A DNA stretch of 64,000 bases. It comes from Coriaria nepalensis. Lineage: Eukaryota; Streptophyta; Magnoliopsida; Cucurbitales; Coriariaceae. The DNA lies in NCBI GenBank assembly GCA_027186245.1, contig CP114497.1:3665501-3729500 (forward strand). Direction: 5' to 3'. A model generated the notes under the pieces. That model made no database searches. It had not been told where the DNA came from and was given only the letters and a program-made list of their open reading frames with translations. This document shows positions 12,641-24,519 of the stretch, piece by piece (within the stretch, counting starts at the first letter, position 1; every line of letters begins with the position of its first letter). The position numbers and the translations under genes are program-made.

Positions 12641-13670
12641 TAACGGCGACGTTACACTTTGAGGATGGTGTCTTTTTCATTAGCAGAACCAAAAGTATTG
12701 ATAACATCCGACATTTTGTTTGTTGTTGTTATTTTTTGTGTTAATTTCTTTATTTTTAGGTGGGCTAAGAAAAAATAAGATGAGCCAAATTTAAGGGCTT
12801 TAGTAAAGGAATAGTTAGATGTGTTAATAAGGTGGAGATTTTTATTTTTTTATTCTCTATTAAAGTTTCTTTCAGGTTTTTTGCTAAGTTTTTTATCTTT
12901 TAATAATGGATATTTGGTTTCTTATAACAAATTTAGTCTATCCTTCGAAGATTTTTTTGTTTCGAAACAACTTCAAATTCTATTAGTATTTTGGTTCTTC
13001 TCAATCTTAAAGTATCATAGTGGTTTGCTTTAGAACAAGATGGACAATCAGCATTCATGGTATTTTAAATTGTAATATTATTTTTTTTTTCTTTGGACGA
13101 TATTAGTTTTGGATTTTAAGAGTTTAGTTCTTAAGATGATAATTGTTGGATTAGATAGTTTCTTTATAAGTTTATTCCCCAAGTTAAAAGCATTTTATAC
13201 TATTTTCTTAAAAAAATTTCAAAATTTAAGGAATACAATCCTAATGGGTATATATACACTCTCAAACCCTTTCGATTTGTTTATAGAATATTTATTTATA
13301 ATCTTTTGTCTAATCCATGATTTAACTCCTTCTGGTAAAAAGAAAAGAAAAAAAGAAAAAAACAACAACAATGATTAGAGATCTGGAATGAAGAGAGGTG
13401 AATAGAGGTGGACGCCGCATGTCATGAAATGTACGTCACAGCAATGACTAGGTGTTGTGGCTTCCGAAGAGGCTATAATGGAGTGATAAGAACCTCATCA
13501 CGAACGGAGGCCCGCAAGATACCAGAATGTCGTCGTGGTTGGCAGCAGAAAAGAATAGTGGGTAATGGTTTGGTAGATCAGGTAAGGTAATAAAAGGAAA
13601 ACTAAGCTTAGAGGATGAGTTCAAAAATTATATGAACTTGGTTATGATATTATGTCAAAACTCTAGATTT
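12641..13670 (-). mobile_element. Probable gag/leader/LTR edge of the same minus-strand copia element
   Basis: Degenerate DNA upstream, in the element's direction, of its protease. A weak zinc-knuckle-like CPSCSKANHYDTLR is readable on the minus strand near 13010-13060. Near 13640-13660 the minus strand reads TTTTGACA followed by TAATATCATAACCA, which resembles an LTR end plus a primer-binding site for initiator tRNA-Met with several G-to-A changes. Assignment is tentative. Confidence 0.35.
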
Positions 13671-14760
13671 AGAATAATTTTCTGATGTATTATTCTTCTC
13701 CAAAGAAGAGGTTATATTTTACAAGATCATAAATTAAATCCGGAGCAATTTAATACTTAACTCTATGTATTCTATATTAATTCTATTTAATCTTTGACTT
13801 TATATATATCCTCAACGGGCTCTATATCCTTATACTTATGAAAGTTGTATTTATTTAATATGATAATAAGGTTATATTTTTTTAGAATACATATGTGGTT
13901 TCAATTAAGAAAAACGATTCCCAAATAGAAGTATTTGCTTCACACATTTTTTTATTATTATTTTAAATTAGAGAGTGGTCAACGGGCGGGTAACTGGTTT
14001 AGACCCGAGGTTTACTCATGTGTCCAAATAGGTGGACCCGAGGTTTCAATTATTCACTTTTATTTTCGTAATTAGTGTGGCCCACTTATTTTCACAAGCT
14101 TGAAAAGTAGGCCCAAACTTGTTTAACATCGCCGAAGTTTGGGAAATATTTTATCAAGTCAAATTTTAAGAGGAATTTTTGGTAGACAAAAGCTATTATA
14201 TTAGACGGTTTGGTCATAAATATAAATTTTTAGCTATTTGTGATTGATTGATATATATAGTAAACCGTAGTTATCAAAAAACATTTCTCAAATTAAACAT
14301 ATTGGTTCAATTCTAAGATTCAAAATTATGATCCATGAAAAGGAATTGATAGAAGAATATTGACTCATTTGATTTATCTTATATAGATGTCTCATCTCAC
14401 ACAACTTGTCGAAAAGTTATTCAGAAATAGCTACTTTTACCATGTTTAATTGCATTAAATCATATTTTAATTAGTGGTAATTTAAATTAAATGTGAATTA
14501 ATTAGTAGTTTGGCCAAAAAAAAAAGATTTAATTATTTATTGGTCCTCTACTTTGATTAATGGTTCCATTTGCGTGATTCAATGCAAATGTGTCTTACCG
14601 GCACACCGAACGAATGAGAAAAATTCTCTCATAAAATATTTAAAAATAAATAAATAGTCTTGGATTCTGAATTAATTAAAGTTTTTTATCGTTGAGTTTG
14701 GAAAATCAATCAATGTTTACATTCATTTACCGATCGAGGAAAAAATAGCCTGACGAGGAT
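13671..14760. other. AT-rich DNA, possibly LTR remains
   Basis: No coding similarity. A GC-richer patch at 13975-14045 contains the repeated phrase GACCCGAGGTTT (two copies). It may be part of the copia LTR implied by the degenerate primer site near 13650, but no LTR boundary was found. Confidence 0.3.
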
Positions 14761-14764
14761 AAAG

Positions 14765-15915
14765 CGCAGTCCAATGTGAACCAGGTGGTAGAGGTCGTAG
14801 TTGATTCTGACAACCTCTATGATGAGTTGACGGCAAAGAAATCTAAGAACCCAATCCAAGAGTTTGAATGGAACAAGAAGTTTCACAAGTTAGAGGCACT
14901 TATCAAAAAGGAAGTTAACCCGCTCTCAAGAAGCTAGAGAGCCCATTCACTTAGCGCGTTATGGAAGTTGTTCTACCCTCAAAGTTCAGAGCTCTCCTTA
15001 TGGAGAGATATGATGGGACTCAAGATCCATTCGATCATATCTTTAAAGCCTACAAGACTACAATAAGGTTGAATGGATTAAGTGATGAGTTGATGTGTTG
15101 ATGTGTCAGGCTTTCCATGTCACATTGAAGGAGGCCACCATAGAGTGGTACTGATCGCTCACACCGGGGAAGATAGACTCATTTGCTAACCTGAGCACCC
15201 AATTCTTAGTCAATTCCATGGGTTCAAAGACCCTAAGAATGCATGTGATCAACCTTAGCATGATCAAATAGTACTAGGGGAAGCCTCTTTTGGATTACAT
15301 AAGTTGTTTCCATGCTGAAGCCAATAAGATTGAAGCAACTAGACATGTGGGGTCCTACATGCCTTCTTGGGAGGGACTAATGATAGGGAGCTCATCAACC
15401 AATCAGGGAAGTTTCACTTTATGTCCTTCTCTAAGGCTCTCATCGAAGTTAGGAGGATCTGAGTAACTATGGAGATAGTGGAGAAGCAGGAGAGGTCTCA
15501 GTGTGGAAGAACTATGAGTAATGGTTCAAGCCAGGATGTTAAACAAAAGAAGGAAGAGCAAAATGGATTGTCAGACTAGGGAAGCAAGCGTAAGAAGAAG
15601 GTGGAGAGAAGGATGAGCCATTCAAGGAGGATCGGCATTGAGGTTATCTTCACCCACCATAAAGATAGGAACCTCATCAAAGTAGCTAACCCCTTGAAGT
15701 GTGCGCCTCAGAGAGATAAAATGGTGTACTATAAATATCATCGCGATCACGGCCACCGCACAGATAGATGTCATCAGCTAAAGAGGGAAATATAGAGGCT
15801 CATCGAGAAAGGGTATTTAGGTGAGTATGCAAATCAAGATAGAGGAAGTCCTAATAAAGATGGGGGAAGAAGGGGGAATGATCAAGAAGCACCCAGATCT
15901 GAGCATAATAGTGTC
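14765..15915 (+). pseudogene. Ty3/gypsy (Tat-like) gag remnant
   Basis: Readable gag segments on the plus strand, in order: VMEVVLPSKFRALLMERYDG followed by TQDPFDHIFKAYKTTIRLNG (about 14958-15075), LSDELMC, PLLDYISCFHAEANKIEA (about 15283-15336) and, near 15718-15790, MVYYKYHRDHGHRTDRCHQLKREI. The last matches the CRFHRDHGHDTEEC zinc-knuckle-like motif typical of Tat-lineage gag. Stops and frameshifts are frequent. The gag frame runs up to 15920, where the nested copia LTR begins; protease, RT and integrase of this element are not in the window. Confidence 0.75.
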
Positions 15916-15920
15916 GGGCA

Positions 15921-17688
15921 TGTTGTCTGAAAACATGTGGTGAGTATTATTTTAATGAAATTAATAAAAGTGACATTTTTCTAATTAATTGTTTTAAATG
16001 TATTATTATTGAAAAATATTTATAATATCAGAAAATTCTAAATTCATTTATGTGACTATAATCTTGTATTAGTACGAGAGGATTAGATAATTAATAAAAT
16101 TGTCTGCAACATATCAAAATATGTATTCTTTAATTCATGGTTGCTACTATGATCTACTAGCATTATGAATTCAAGTGATCTAAGTCCAGGTCACTGATGT
16201 AGATAGACATCTTAGTGGATGTGCTTTATATAATTGGATTATATAGGACATGATACGATATTAATTAATTCTTTATTAAAATCTCGTTTGTCAAAAAGAA
16301 TTTTATTCATATCAATAGATAATCATAAGCAGATCATCTGAATCCTAAGTATTCATGAACTCCTATTTATGTTAATTGGATCTTTTGATTTACTTGTCAC
16401 GGTTTATTTGTAAAACAAGCTAAAAACTTTTGTTTTAAAGATTTATTGGCATAAGTGGTTGAGAACATGATTTTGAGATATGGAATCCAAACATTTTTCA
16501 TAGAAGATTGTATATTGGTTCCTTTAAGAGTTAATTCTGAAATTGAATAGTTTTGAGCTCAAATTTATAATCAAGTTTGACTGTTCGCTAGTGAATTATT
16601 AGTTCAACCAGCTCTATATATGAATCAATTTTTGGAGGATTAGATTACATGTAATGATAATATCAATGGACTGTTAGAGATTACTCAATAATATATTCTA
16701 TAATATAAAAGTGTAATCCCATATTTTTAGTGGAATAATAAATTAGATTTATTATATTAAAGAGTTTAATTAATAATCTAATTTATTAGAGTTTGGAATT
16801 ATAGGTTTATGTTTCTCAAATCGCCCCTATAAAACATTTTATAAGATAAGAGTGACAAGGTTGAAAAGGGACTTACTTACAAGAAAATAGTTTTTTGGGG
16901 CAAATTTGTAATTATAAGATAATTAATGTAAATTAATTAATTAAAATATGTATTTAAATCATGAATTTCGAAATTCATTTACTAAATAATAATATATTTA
17001 ATTTTGAATTAGATATGTTATACATAATATTAAATTAATATAAGATATTGATTTAATTTTAAGATTGTGTAAGTCAAATTTAATTTGGTTTGATAAACAA
17101 ATTTAAATTTTAAATAACATATGATTTAATTTCAATTAGATGAGATTCTATTTTAAATAAGATTTGAAAAGGTTTGACTAAATCAAATATACCATTAAAA
17201 GATATGATATAATTTAAAATAGAAAAAAATTTAATTTAAATAAGATTTGAAAAGATTTGATCATATCAAATATATCATCTAATGACTATCTTATCATTTA
17301 ATATTATGATTGAATAATTAATGCAATTAATTTAAAAAGTTTAAATTAAAAATAATATTAAATGAAAATCCTGAAGGAATCTTATAAATACATCTCATTC
17401 TAATAATTCAAGAGAGTTTTTTTTTATGAAGATATTTTTCTAAGAGAAAAAAAAAATTGTCATCACTACGTACCCACACACGTCCTAATATGTTGATGAT
17501 TGACCTGGAAGATCATAATGTGAGTTTCGACAATTGATTCGCATAGGCTAAGGTATGACCTCTTCGTATTGATGTAGGATTAATTTATATACATATAAAG
17601 AATCGCTAAAAGTTTTTCTGAAAATTTTTGTTATACACTAAGACCAATTAATCACTTTCGCTATGAGTTTTAAACTTATTTTCCAACA
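15921..17688 (+). mobile_element. 5' LTR of a nested long-LTR copia-type retrotransposon
   Basis: Begins TGTTGTCTG right after the gypsy gag and ends TTCCAACA at 17688, followed by the primer-binding site. It shares long blocks with 19855-21283 and 59384-60813, including TCATGAACTCCTATTTAT, CATAGAAGATTGTATATTGG and a polyadenylation-side block around CACACGTCCTA. About 1.77 kb, long for copia, as in SIRE/Maximus-like elements. Confidence 0.75.
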
Positions 17689-17704
17689 ATTGGTATCAAA
17701 GCAG
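17689..17704 (+). other. Primer-binding site (initiator tRNA-Met)
   Basis: TGGTATCAAAGC begins at 17691, two bases after the LTR end. It differs by one base from the common TGGTATCAGAGC. It fixes the LTR boundary and the plus-strand orientation of the element. Confidence 0.85.
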
Positions 17705-19854
17705 TTTTTATATGTATATATATAAATTAATCATTGTGTGGGATTCTTGCATTATCATATATATGTGATATGTATGTTGAATGGAAGTTTATGTTTTTTG
17801 AATGTATGGTTGATACAATGGATCGTTAATTATATGGTAATTTTGGGTTATGAACTTATTTAATTTTTTTTCTCTAAATTTTATATAAGCTTATTTATGG
17901 CATATGAATTTTTGTAGAGTTTATTTTTTATTTTTTGTAAAATTTCGCGCGACAGAGAGGAAGAAGAAAACACGAGGCAGATTCACATGCGGCACCGAAC
18001 GGCAAGGGGCGGTAGCAAAGCGAGGCAGCGAACCACAAGAATGTCCTATGGTGGCCACGAGATTGTCTCGTGGTGCAGCCACTGCAAGCCGCGAGACTGT
18101 CTCGAGGCGTAGCTAGGCCAAGGGATGGTCCCACGGCACAAGGCCGCTGGTCTGCTAGTTGGACCAGCGACTATCCCAGTTGTTGGCTCCGGCCAACGTG
18201 CGCTGCCGCTTGTGGCTAACCTTAGGTTTTCATGGGCTTCAGCCCGTGATGCTAAAATGAGTCAGGTTACGGGTTTAACCCACCCGGTAAATGGGTTTGA
18301 CCTATTTATTTTGTGGCAAAAACAATATATTTTAAAGCCCATTAACTTAATTTTGAATTTTTTGAAAAACCAAATATTTTGTTGGGTTTGACCCAAAATT
18401 AATCCGATTGGCACAAAAGAGTTTAGGCCCAATTGGAAATAGTTAAATTAAATATTAGATTAGGATTAGAAAAATTGTTTATCAAAAGATTATGGAATTG
18501 GGTTTGTTTATGAAAATTTCTGGTTGCGCTCCGATTCAAGATGAAGCAAGCTTAGGGAATGATGTAACACTTGAAGCCTTTAAATAATTTTTATTTTTTT
18601 TATTTATTTGTATATTTTGCAAGAGTTGTAAATTTTTAAAATACCCAAAATTACCCAGTCCATTATATATATATTTATTTATGTTGATTGATTTGATTGA
18701 TAACATATTCATGCATTAGTCGATTACATGGCAGACATGAATACCCATACTATTTTATTTTACATCATGTATCTCATGAATAGAAACATGATTTAGTTAG
18801 GATTGTCCTAGTTATTTATGTGATTTATTTAGTGAAATTAATTACATAAATTGATTTAAGTTTTAAATAGTTAAACTTAGTCATCACATCTTATAAAGTC
18901 AAACATTTAAGTTAAGACTTTAATAATCAGTTTTGTTAAAAAGACTTTTGATGAAATTTTATGAATATACTAAGTCCATTAGTTATATATTATGTTCACC
19001 TAATAAGATTAGGATCATAATAAGATGAAGTTTAAAAGAGTTTAATTGAACTTAGGTCCAATAGGATTGGCATTTATAATTAATAGGATTATATTTATTG
19101 GTTAATTAGTAATTAATTTAGAATTAATTAATTAGTTTTAAATTGAAAACATATGATGTTTTATGAAAACATATATTTTAAAATAGTGAGTGGGATAAGG
19201 TTGATATGACAATATAACATATGGTCTCCATTAGTACAACACCATGAGATATGGAAGGGCCTCGAGACGGCTTTGTTTTCGTCTCCCTAAGTAATGTTTC
19301 AGACCATATCAATATTAGGGTTGGCTTCTTAAGAAGATAATGAAAAGTGATGTATTTCGAACTTGATTGACCGTAAGGCGGCAATTTTTGAGTTAAGTCA
19401 TGTACTCCGAAATAATGGGTTACACTCATAAAAACATAATTAAGATTTAAACGGTTAATTGTGTCTTGACAAAATAAACGGTAACTTATGAGCAAAAGGG
19501 AAAATATAAGATATTTTAAGTTTGACTTGTAGGTTTGGGAATATCTCAAAATTAATTTAAAATTAATATTATCAACCATAAGACGATATATTAATTATTG
19601 AGTTAATTTATCGTAGTTTAGTAATAAATAATTTTATGTGTTTTAATTATTGCATTCATGCATCATATTTACTGTTCCTAAATTTTGATATTTATTTCAA
19701 TTATAATGAATGATGTATGATTTATTTAATTTCGGCAATCATCATGTCTTCAATCAACAATCTTGTTACCGTTTTACTCAATGAGTACAAATTAAACTTA
19801 ACAAGTCAATTTATAATTGAACGAGTCAATTTATAAGTGATTCTTTTAATTCAT
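17705..19854 (+). mobile_element. Internal leader of the nested copia element and truncated gag start
   Basis: About 2 kb of untranslated leader with an unusually GC-rich patch (17935-18240), followed by AT-rich DNA. At 19744 an ATG opens a short frame reading MSSINNLVTVLLNEYKLNLT, which resembles the start of plant copia gag proteins. Within about 100 bases the sequence passes into LTR-homologous DNA, so almost all of gag and all of pol are missing. An inverted GC-rich leader with similar architecture lies at 58260-58618. Confidence 0.6.
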
Positions 19855-21283
19855 TCGTCATGATTTATTTATAAAACAGACTAAAGACTTGTTTTGCAGG
19901 TTCATTAGGATAAATGGCTAAAAGTATAATTTACAAATATAGAATACAAACTTTCTTCATAGAAGATTGTATATTGGTTTCCTTGAGAGTTAATTTTGGA
20001 ATTGAATGGTTTTTAGCTCAAATTTATAATTAAGTTATAAATCGACCGTTTACTAGTGGATTAATGGTACTTAAGAATAAAAAGATAATGAGAGAAGTAA
20101 AATAGTAATTTTGACCAGCACTAATTATGAATTAATTATTTGAGGATTAAATTGCATGTAATGAGAATATCAATGAACTATTAGAGATTGTTCAATAATA
20201 TGTTCTATAATTGTAAGAATATAATCTCATATTTTTAGTAGAATAATATTAGGATTAATAAATAAGATTTATTATATTAAAGTGTTTAATTAATAATCTA
20301 ATTAATTAGAACTTGAAATTATAAGTCCATGGTCTTCGGTCGCCTCTATAAAATACTATATATGCTAAGAGTGACAAAGATAGAAAAATGACTTATTTAC
20401 AAACAAAATAGTTTTCTGAGGTAAATATATAATTATGAGATAATTTATTTTAATTAATTAATTAGAGAATTAATTACTTAAAAGATGTATTTGACTAAAA
20501 TAGCGAATTTTGAAATTCATTTTAAATAAAAAAATCATATATTTAATTTTTTTTATTAAATATGTTATGTAATATTAAGTTGTTATGAGATATTAATTTA
20601 ATATTAATATTAGGCAAGTCAAATTTAAATTGGTTTGAGAAACTAATTTAAAATTCAAATAAGATATGATTTAATTTAAAATAAATAAGATTCTATTTTA
20701 AATTAGATTTGAAAAATATTTGAAAACATTTGACAGAATAAAATAAAGAGATAACACAGTCACATTGTGATATTTATCACAAGCCTATCATTGTGCTTGT
20801 AGAGGATAGTAGTCGGCCATGGGGTAAAAGAACAGCTGTGACAATCTTTTAATTATGTTACAAGTTTCCTATTATCTTATTATTTTATTAGTTGACATTA
20901 TATTTGAATTATTTAATTCAAATTAATTTTAAAGAGTTTTTAAATTAAAAAATAGTGTTGAATGTAAACCTTGATAGAATTTTATAAATACATCTTATTC
21001 TAATTATTTTATAAAGGTTTTTTCGAAAGAGAAAAAGAAATAGAAAACCTAGTCATCTTTATGTGCTCACGCACGTCCTACTGTATTGAAGATTAACTTG
21101 GAAGATCGTGGTGTGAGTCTTAATGATTGATTCGCGTAGAGTAAGGTATTATCTCTTCATCTAACTATATGATTAATTTATTTATATATATATAAGAGAT
21201 CGCTAAAAGTTTTCAGAAAATTTTTGTTGTATACTGAGAAGAACAATCGCTTCCACTGCAAATTTTAAACCTGATTTCCAACA
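19855..21283 (+). mobile_element. 5'-truncated 3' LTR of the nested copia element
   Basis: Homologous to 16380-17688 and ending in TTTCCAACA at 21283. The first few hundred bases of the LTR are absent, consistent with a deletion joining gag to the mid-LTR. A segment at about 20735-20865 has no counterpart in the 5' LTR. The flanks (GGGCA before 15921, AAGGT after 21283) show no target-site duplication. Confidence 0.7.
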
Positions 21284-21289
21284 AAGGTC

Positions 21290-22990
21290 AGTTGTGCCTC
21301 ATCCTCAATCCTCTTTTGGGAAGGAGCATGATCTAGAACGACCGTAGGGGGAATGACCTCAAAGGGGGGATGACATCTGCAGCATCATCAACCTTTTTTT
21401 TGCTGCCCTCAGCCTCCTCCTCATCTTCAGCATCAGAGAACCTATCATAAAAGGGAATCACTTGACTCAGGTCAAGACTAGGATGAACCTCTTGGGTCAG
21501 CTCCTTGACATCCACAAACCCCAGGCTCTTTGCCCTCTCAATTCGACTTTAGAAGTCTTTAGACTCCAAGAATATGGAAATAGCATTTTCCTCCAGATGA
21601 GGGAGCTTAGCCTTGCGGGCCTCATTCTTAACCCTAAGATCCTCTAGAGAGGCCTTCTCTGCCTTAAGAAGCTCTATCTCCTCCCTCACCCCACTCAGCT
21701 CCGAGGCAAGGAGCCGACATGCTTCAGCTTCAACCTAGGCCTTACTCACTTAAGAGGATTGCAAATCTCACACTTGCTAAGTAGAGGTGGTAACGTTCTT
21801 CAACAGGCAAGCATTCTCCCGCCTGAGCCACTTAGCCTCAGAATATGAAAGGTCATTCGCGCTTAGAGGCTGCTGCAGGCATCAAGCGCTATAGAGAAAC
21901 ATTAAAATTAGCCAAGCAATCAGAAAATAAAAACAAATGTTAAGAGAAAAAGGGAGAGAAAACTCACAGTGGCCACACTAGAGAAAAGGAGGTTAGAGAT
22001 GACTTTGGTGTGAAATGTGGCTATCTAGTTGACTATTAGGGTAAAGGCCAGGCTGAAACTTCCTGCCTAAATTGCATCAGTGTAAAAAGGGTAATCCTCG
22101 GCTCGTTAAGACTATATAAGAGAGAATTGATACAAGATGACCAATCTTGAGTTTGACGGCCATCTTGCTGATCCACAAGATCTTTTGGAGGCAGAGGAGA
22201 TGAAGGAACTCGGTTAGGGCTGGTAGGAGGAGAGAGAGCATCCCTCAGTAGAGTCGTTAAAGCTGACCTTAAACCCGAGGCTGAGGGAGGGTCAATCATG
22301 CACATATTGGTAAGCTCTACCATAGTCTTAGTACGAACCATTTTCTTAGCCTAACACTTCTTCTCACACCGAAGTTTCCTCTCAGCTTTAAGTCTAGCCT
22401 TAGCTTTGGCCTCTAACTTCTAACGGTTGGGCTCTACAAAACACAAAGTATTAGTGTCAAGCATACAGTCCCAATACTTTTTTAACATTGAAAGACCGGT
22501 CAAAGGACTCCTCTTAGTTGTGGTGACGTAGTAACACCCTTGAGGACCCTGGCTCAGGCCCAACACTGAGACGAAAAAGGAAACGGGCGGCTGACGCTAG
22601 TTGGCTTCGAAGAAGAGGATGAAGAGTCCCAAAATTTGACCCCAGTTATTGGGGATTGACTGACCATGAGGCAACATCCAAGTCAACAGATGTTCATGAA
22701 GGAAGGGATGCAGGGATAACCTAACCCCTATCTTGAACATCAACGAATAGACGGCCGTATCCATTATGGGAAGACTCTTATTTGAGAAATCTGCTCATCA
22801 TCCTTAAGGATCCTCAACCTCACTATGGTGGGGTCGTCATACAGCTTTAAGATATCCCTAACTTCATCTTTAGAGATGATTGACGAAAGGTTCTAACAAT
22901 GATCAAGCGAGAGATGATCCTTGTCATTTCGTTCAACTGTTGACCTTGCATGCTGAGAAGAACTTGAGGACGTCTTCGAATCTGAGGAAG
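21290..22990 (-). pseudogene. Antisense ORF of a Tat-like gypsy element ('putative gypsy type transposon' domain), degenerate
   Basis: On the minus strand a broken reading frame contains AVYSLMFKIGVRLSLHPFLH (about 22760-22700), WMLPHGQSIPNNWGQILGLF (about 22690-22640), QGPQGCYYVTTTKRSPLTGL and MLKKYWDCMLDT (about 22545-22460). This is the core of the plant 'putative gypsy type transposon' family (Pfam PF04195). Pieces 22341-22036 and 21515-21333 add a Ser/Pro-rich linker and an acidic C-terminus, with a Leu/Glu-rich probable coiled coil between. In some Tat-lineage elements such an ORF lies antisense between pol and the 3' LTR. This matches the gag (plus) upstream and LTR (plus) downstream. 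Several stops and frame changes show decay. Confidence 0.6.
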
Positions 22991-23695
22991 AAAGATAACA
23001 TGTGAGCCTTAGGGAAGGAAGAGGAGAAGGAGAATGAAGGCTGAAGCTGAAGAATAAAAAAAATGGTTGAGGGGACCCCTAGGTTAAATTTTGCTTAAGT
23101 CTAAGTCGAATCTGCCAAAGTCTATAAACACAGAAGGTCATCAACAGGGGTCTGAGCCCTATGAAGACTTGTGGAGGCAGATTTGCCATAAATGGCAGGA
23201 AACCCTTAAATAGAAGAAGGTCAAGAGATTTTCCAAATCAAATCACAAATTTCCCTAGAATGTTAAATGTCATAGTCACCAAAACCCATATTTCAAATGA
23301 AATAGTGTAAGAAGAAGAAAAGAACACTTGTTTTTCCTAAAAGAGAGCTCTTCTCATACATATTTGCAAGCTCGGAATGAGTCTGGAAATGGGGTTGAGG
23401 GAGGAATCAAATAGAGAGTCAGAATGAGTAAGTTCATTAGAGATGAGGTAGAAGGCAAGGATAAAATATATATATTTTTTTCTAAAATAAGAAAGTATAA
23501 GGAAGGAAGGAATGGGGAAAATAATTATTTTTGTAGAAGGTGGCCTTTTAATGTCAAGGGTCACTTAGTCATAGAACTCCACGTGGTAGGGGGAGAGACG
23601 TCAGGACATTTAAAGAAACGACAAGCGTAATCATGGTGAGAAATGGCTCGACAGTCTTAGGTGTTAAACGAGAGAGGATGGGCTCTTCCCCCACG

Positions 23696-24407
23696 TGTCA
23701 GGAGAAATTACCTCAAGAGTTGGAGGGATAATGAGACAACCTTAAACTACAGGTGTCATATGAGACAATTTGATGCAATCAAAAAGTGAAGGAAGAGGAT
23801 GAGGTTAGGGATGCCATGTGTCCCTTGCCCACTCAGACTTCCTAACAGGGGCTAGCTTTTGGGGTCGGCATCAACTAACAAAGCTTATCCTCGAGTCAAA
23901 TAGAAATCCTATAGACGCCTAGCAGGATACGGTTGACACTAACAAGCATGGGGCTAAGATTGACACCAAATGGCCTCAATCCAAAGCAGGGGATCTCATA
24001 ACGGAGAGTATTCAGAGTATAAGTTCAACTAGATGGGGCTAACCCCTCTTAGGGTACCTTTAGGAGATGAGGCTGATCGGACTTGGGATATACATTCTTG
24101 GCCCTACATGACGGAGAAGTTAGATCCATAGGGGGCTAAACTGACAAGCGATCCCACTAGAGTCTTATCCCCATCCATAAGGTATAAAAGGGTGATGTTT
24201 CATGAAGGTAAGGTACAACACTTTTTACTCTAGGAATTAGCCTCTCATCCGTTCTCTAAAAAAGAATTCCTATTAACTTGACCATCAAAGGGAGATACGT
24301 CGGTCGTCATCTCGACGTTATTCCTTGGTGTTTGCTTGTGCAGGTCATCCAACCTTAGAGCACACTAATGGTTATTCCTTTCTCTTAGACGGAAATCCGC
24401 ATCAACA
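23696..24407 (+). mobile_element. Probable 3' LTR of the Tat-like gypsy element
   Basis: TATAAAAG at 24183-24190 is followed about 90-170 bases later by TTGACCATCAAAGGGAGA, a CGTCGG/CGACG-containing stretch and CTTGTGCAGGTCATCC. This arrangement is typical of Tat-type LTR R-U5 regions. A TG...CA unit can be drawn from TGTCAGGAG (23696) to ATCAACA (24407), but the left edge is a guess. DNA from 22991 to 23695 probably belongs to the same element. Confidence 0.4.
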
Positions 24408-24519
24408 AAAATAAATTTACATCAACTTGTGCTTGATTTGAATTTAAATTTAAAGAAAGCAACCTTAATATATTATTCAACCTTATTTACTACATAACTA
24501 TTATTTTTAATTTGATAAT

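Noticed and set aside
17904..18391. Open frames on both strands in the GC-rich patch
   Set aside because: They lie in the untranslated leader of the nested retrotransposon, have no recognisable domains, and a similar patch recurs in another element's leader.
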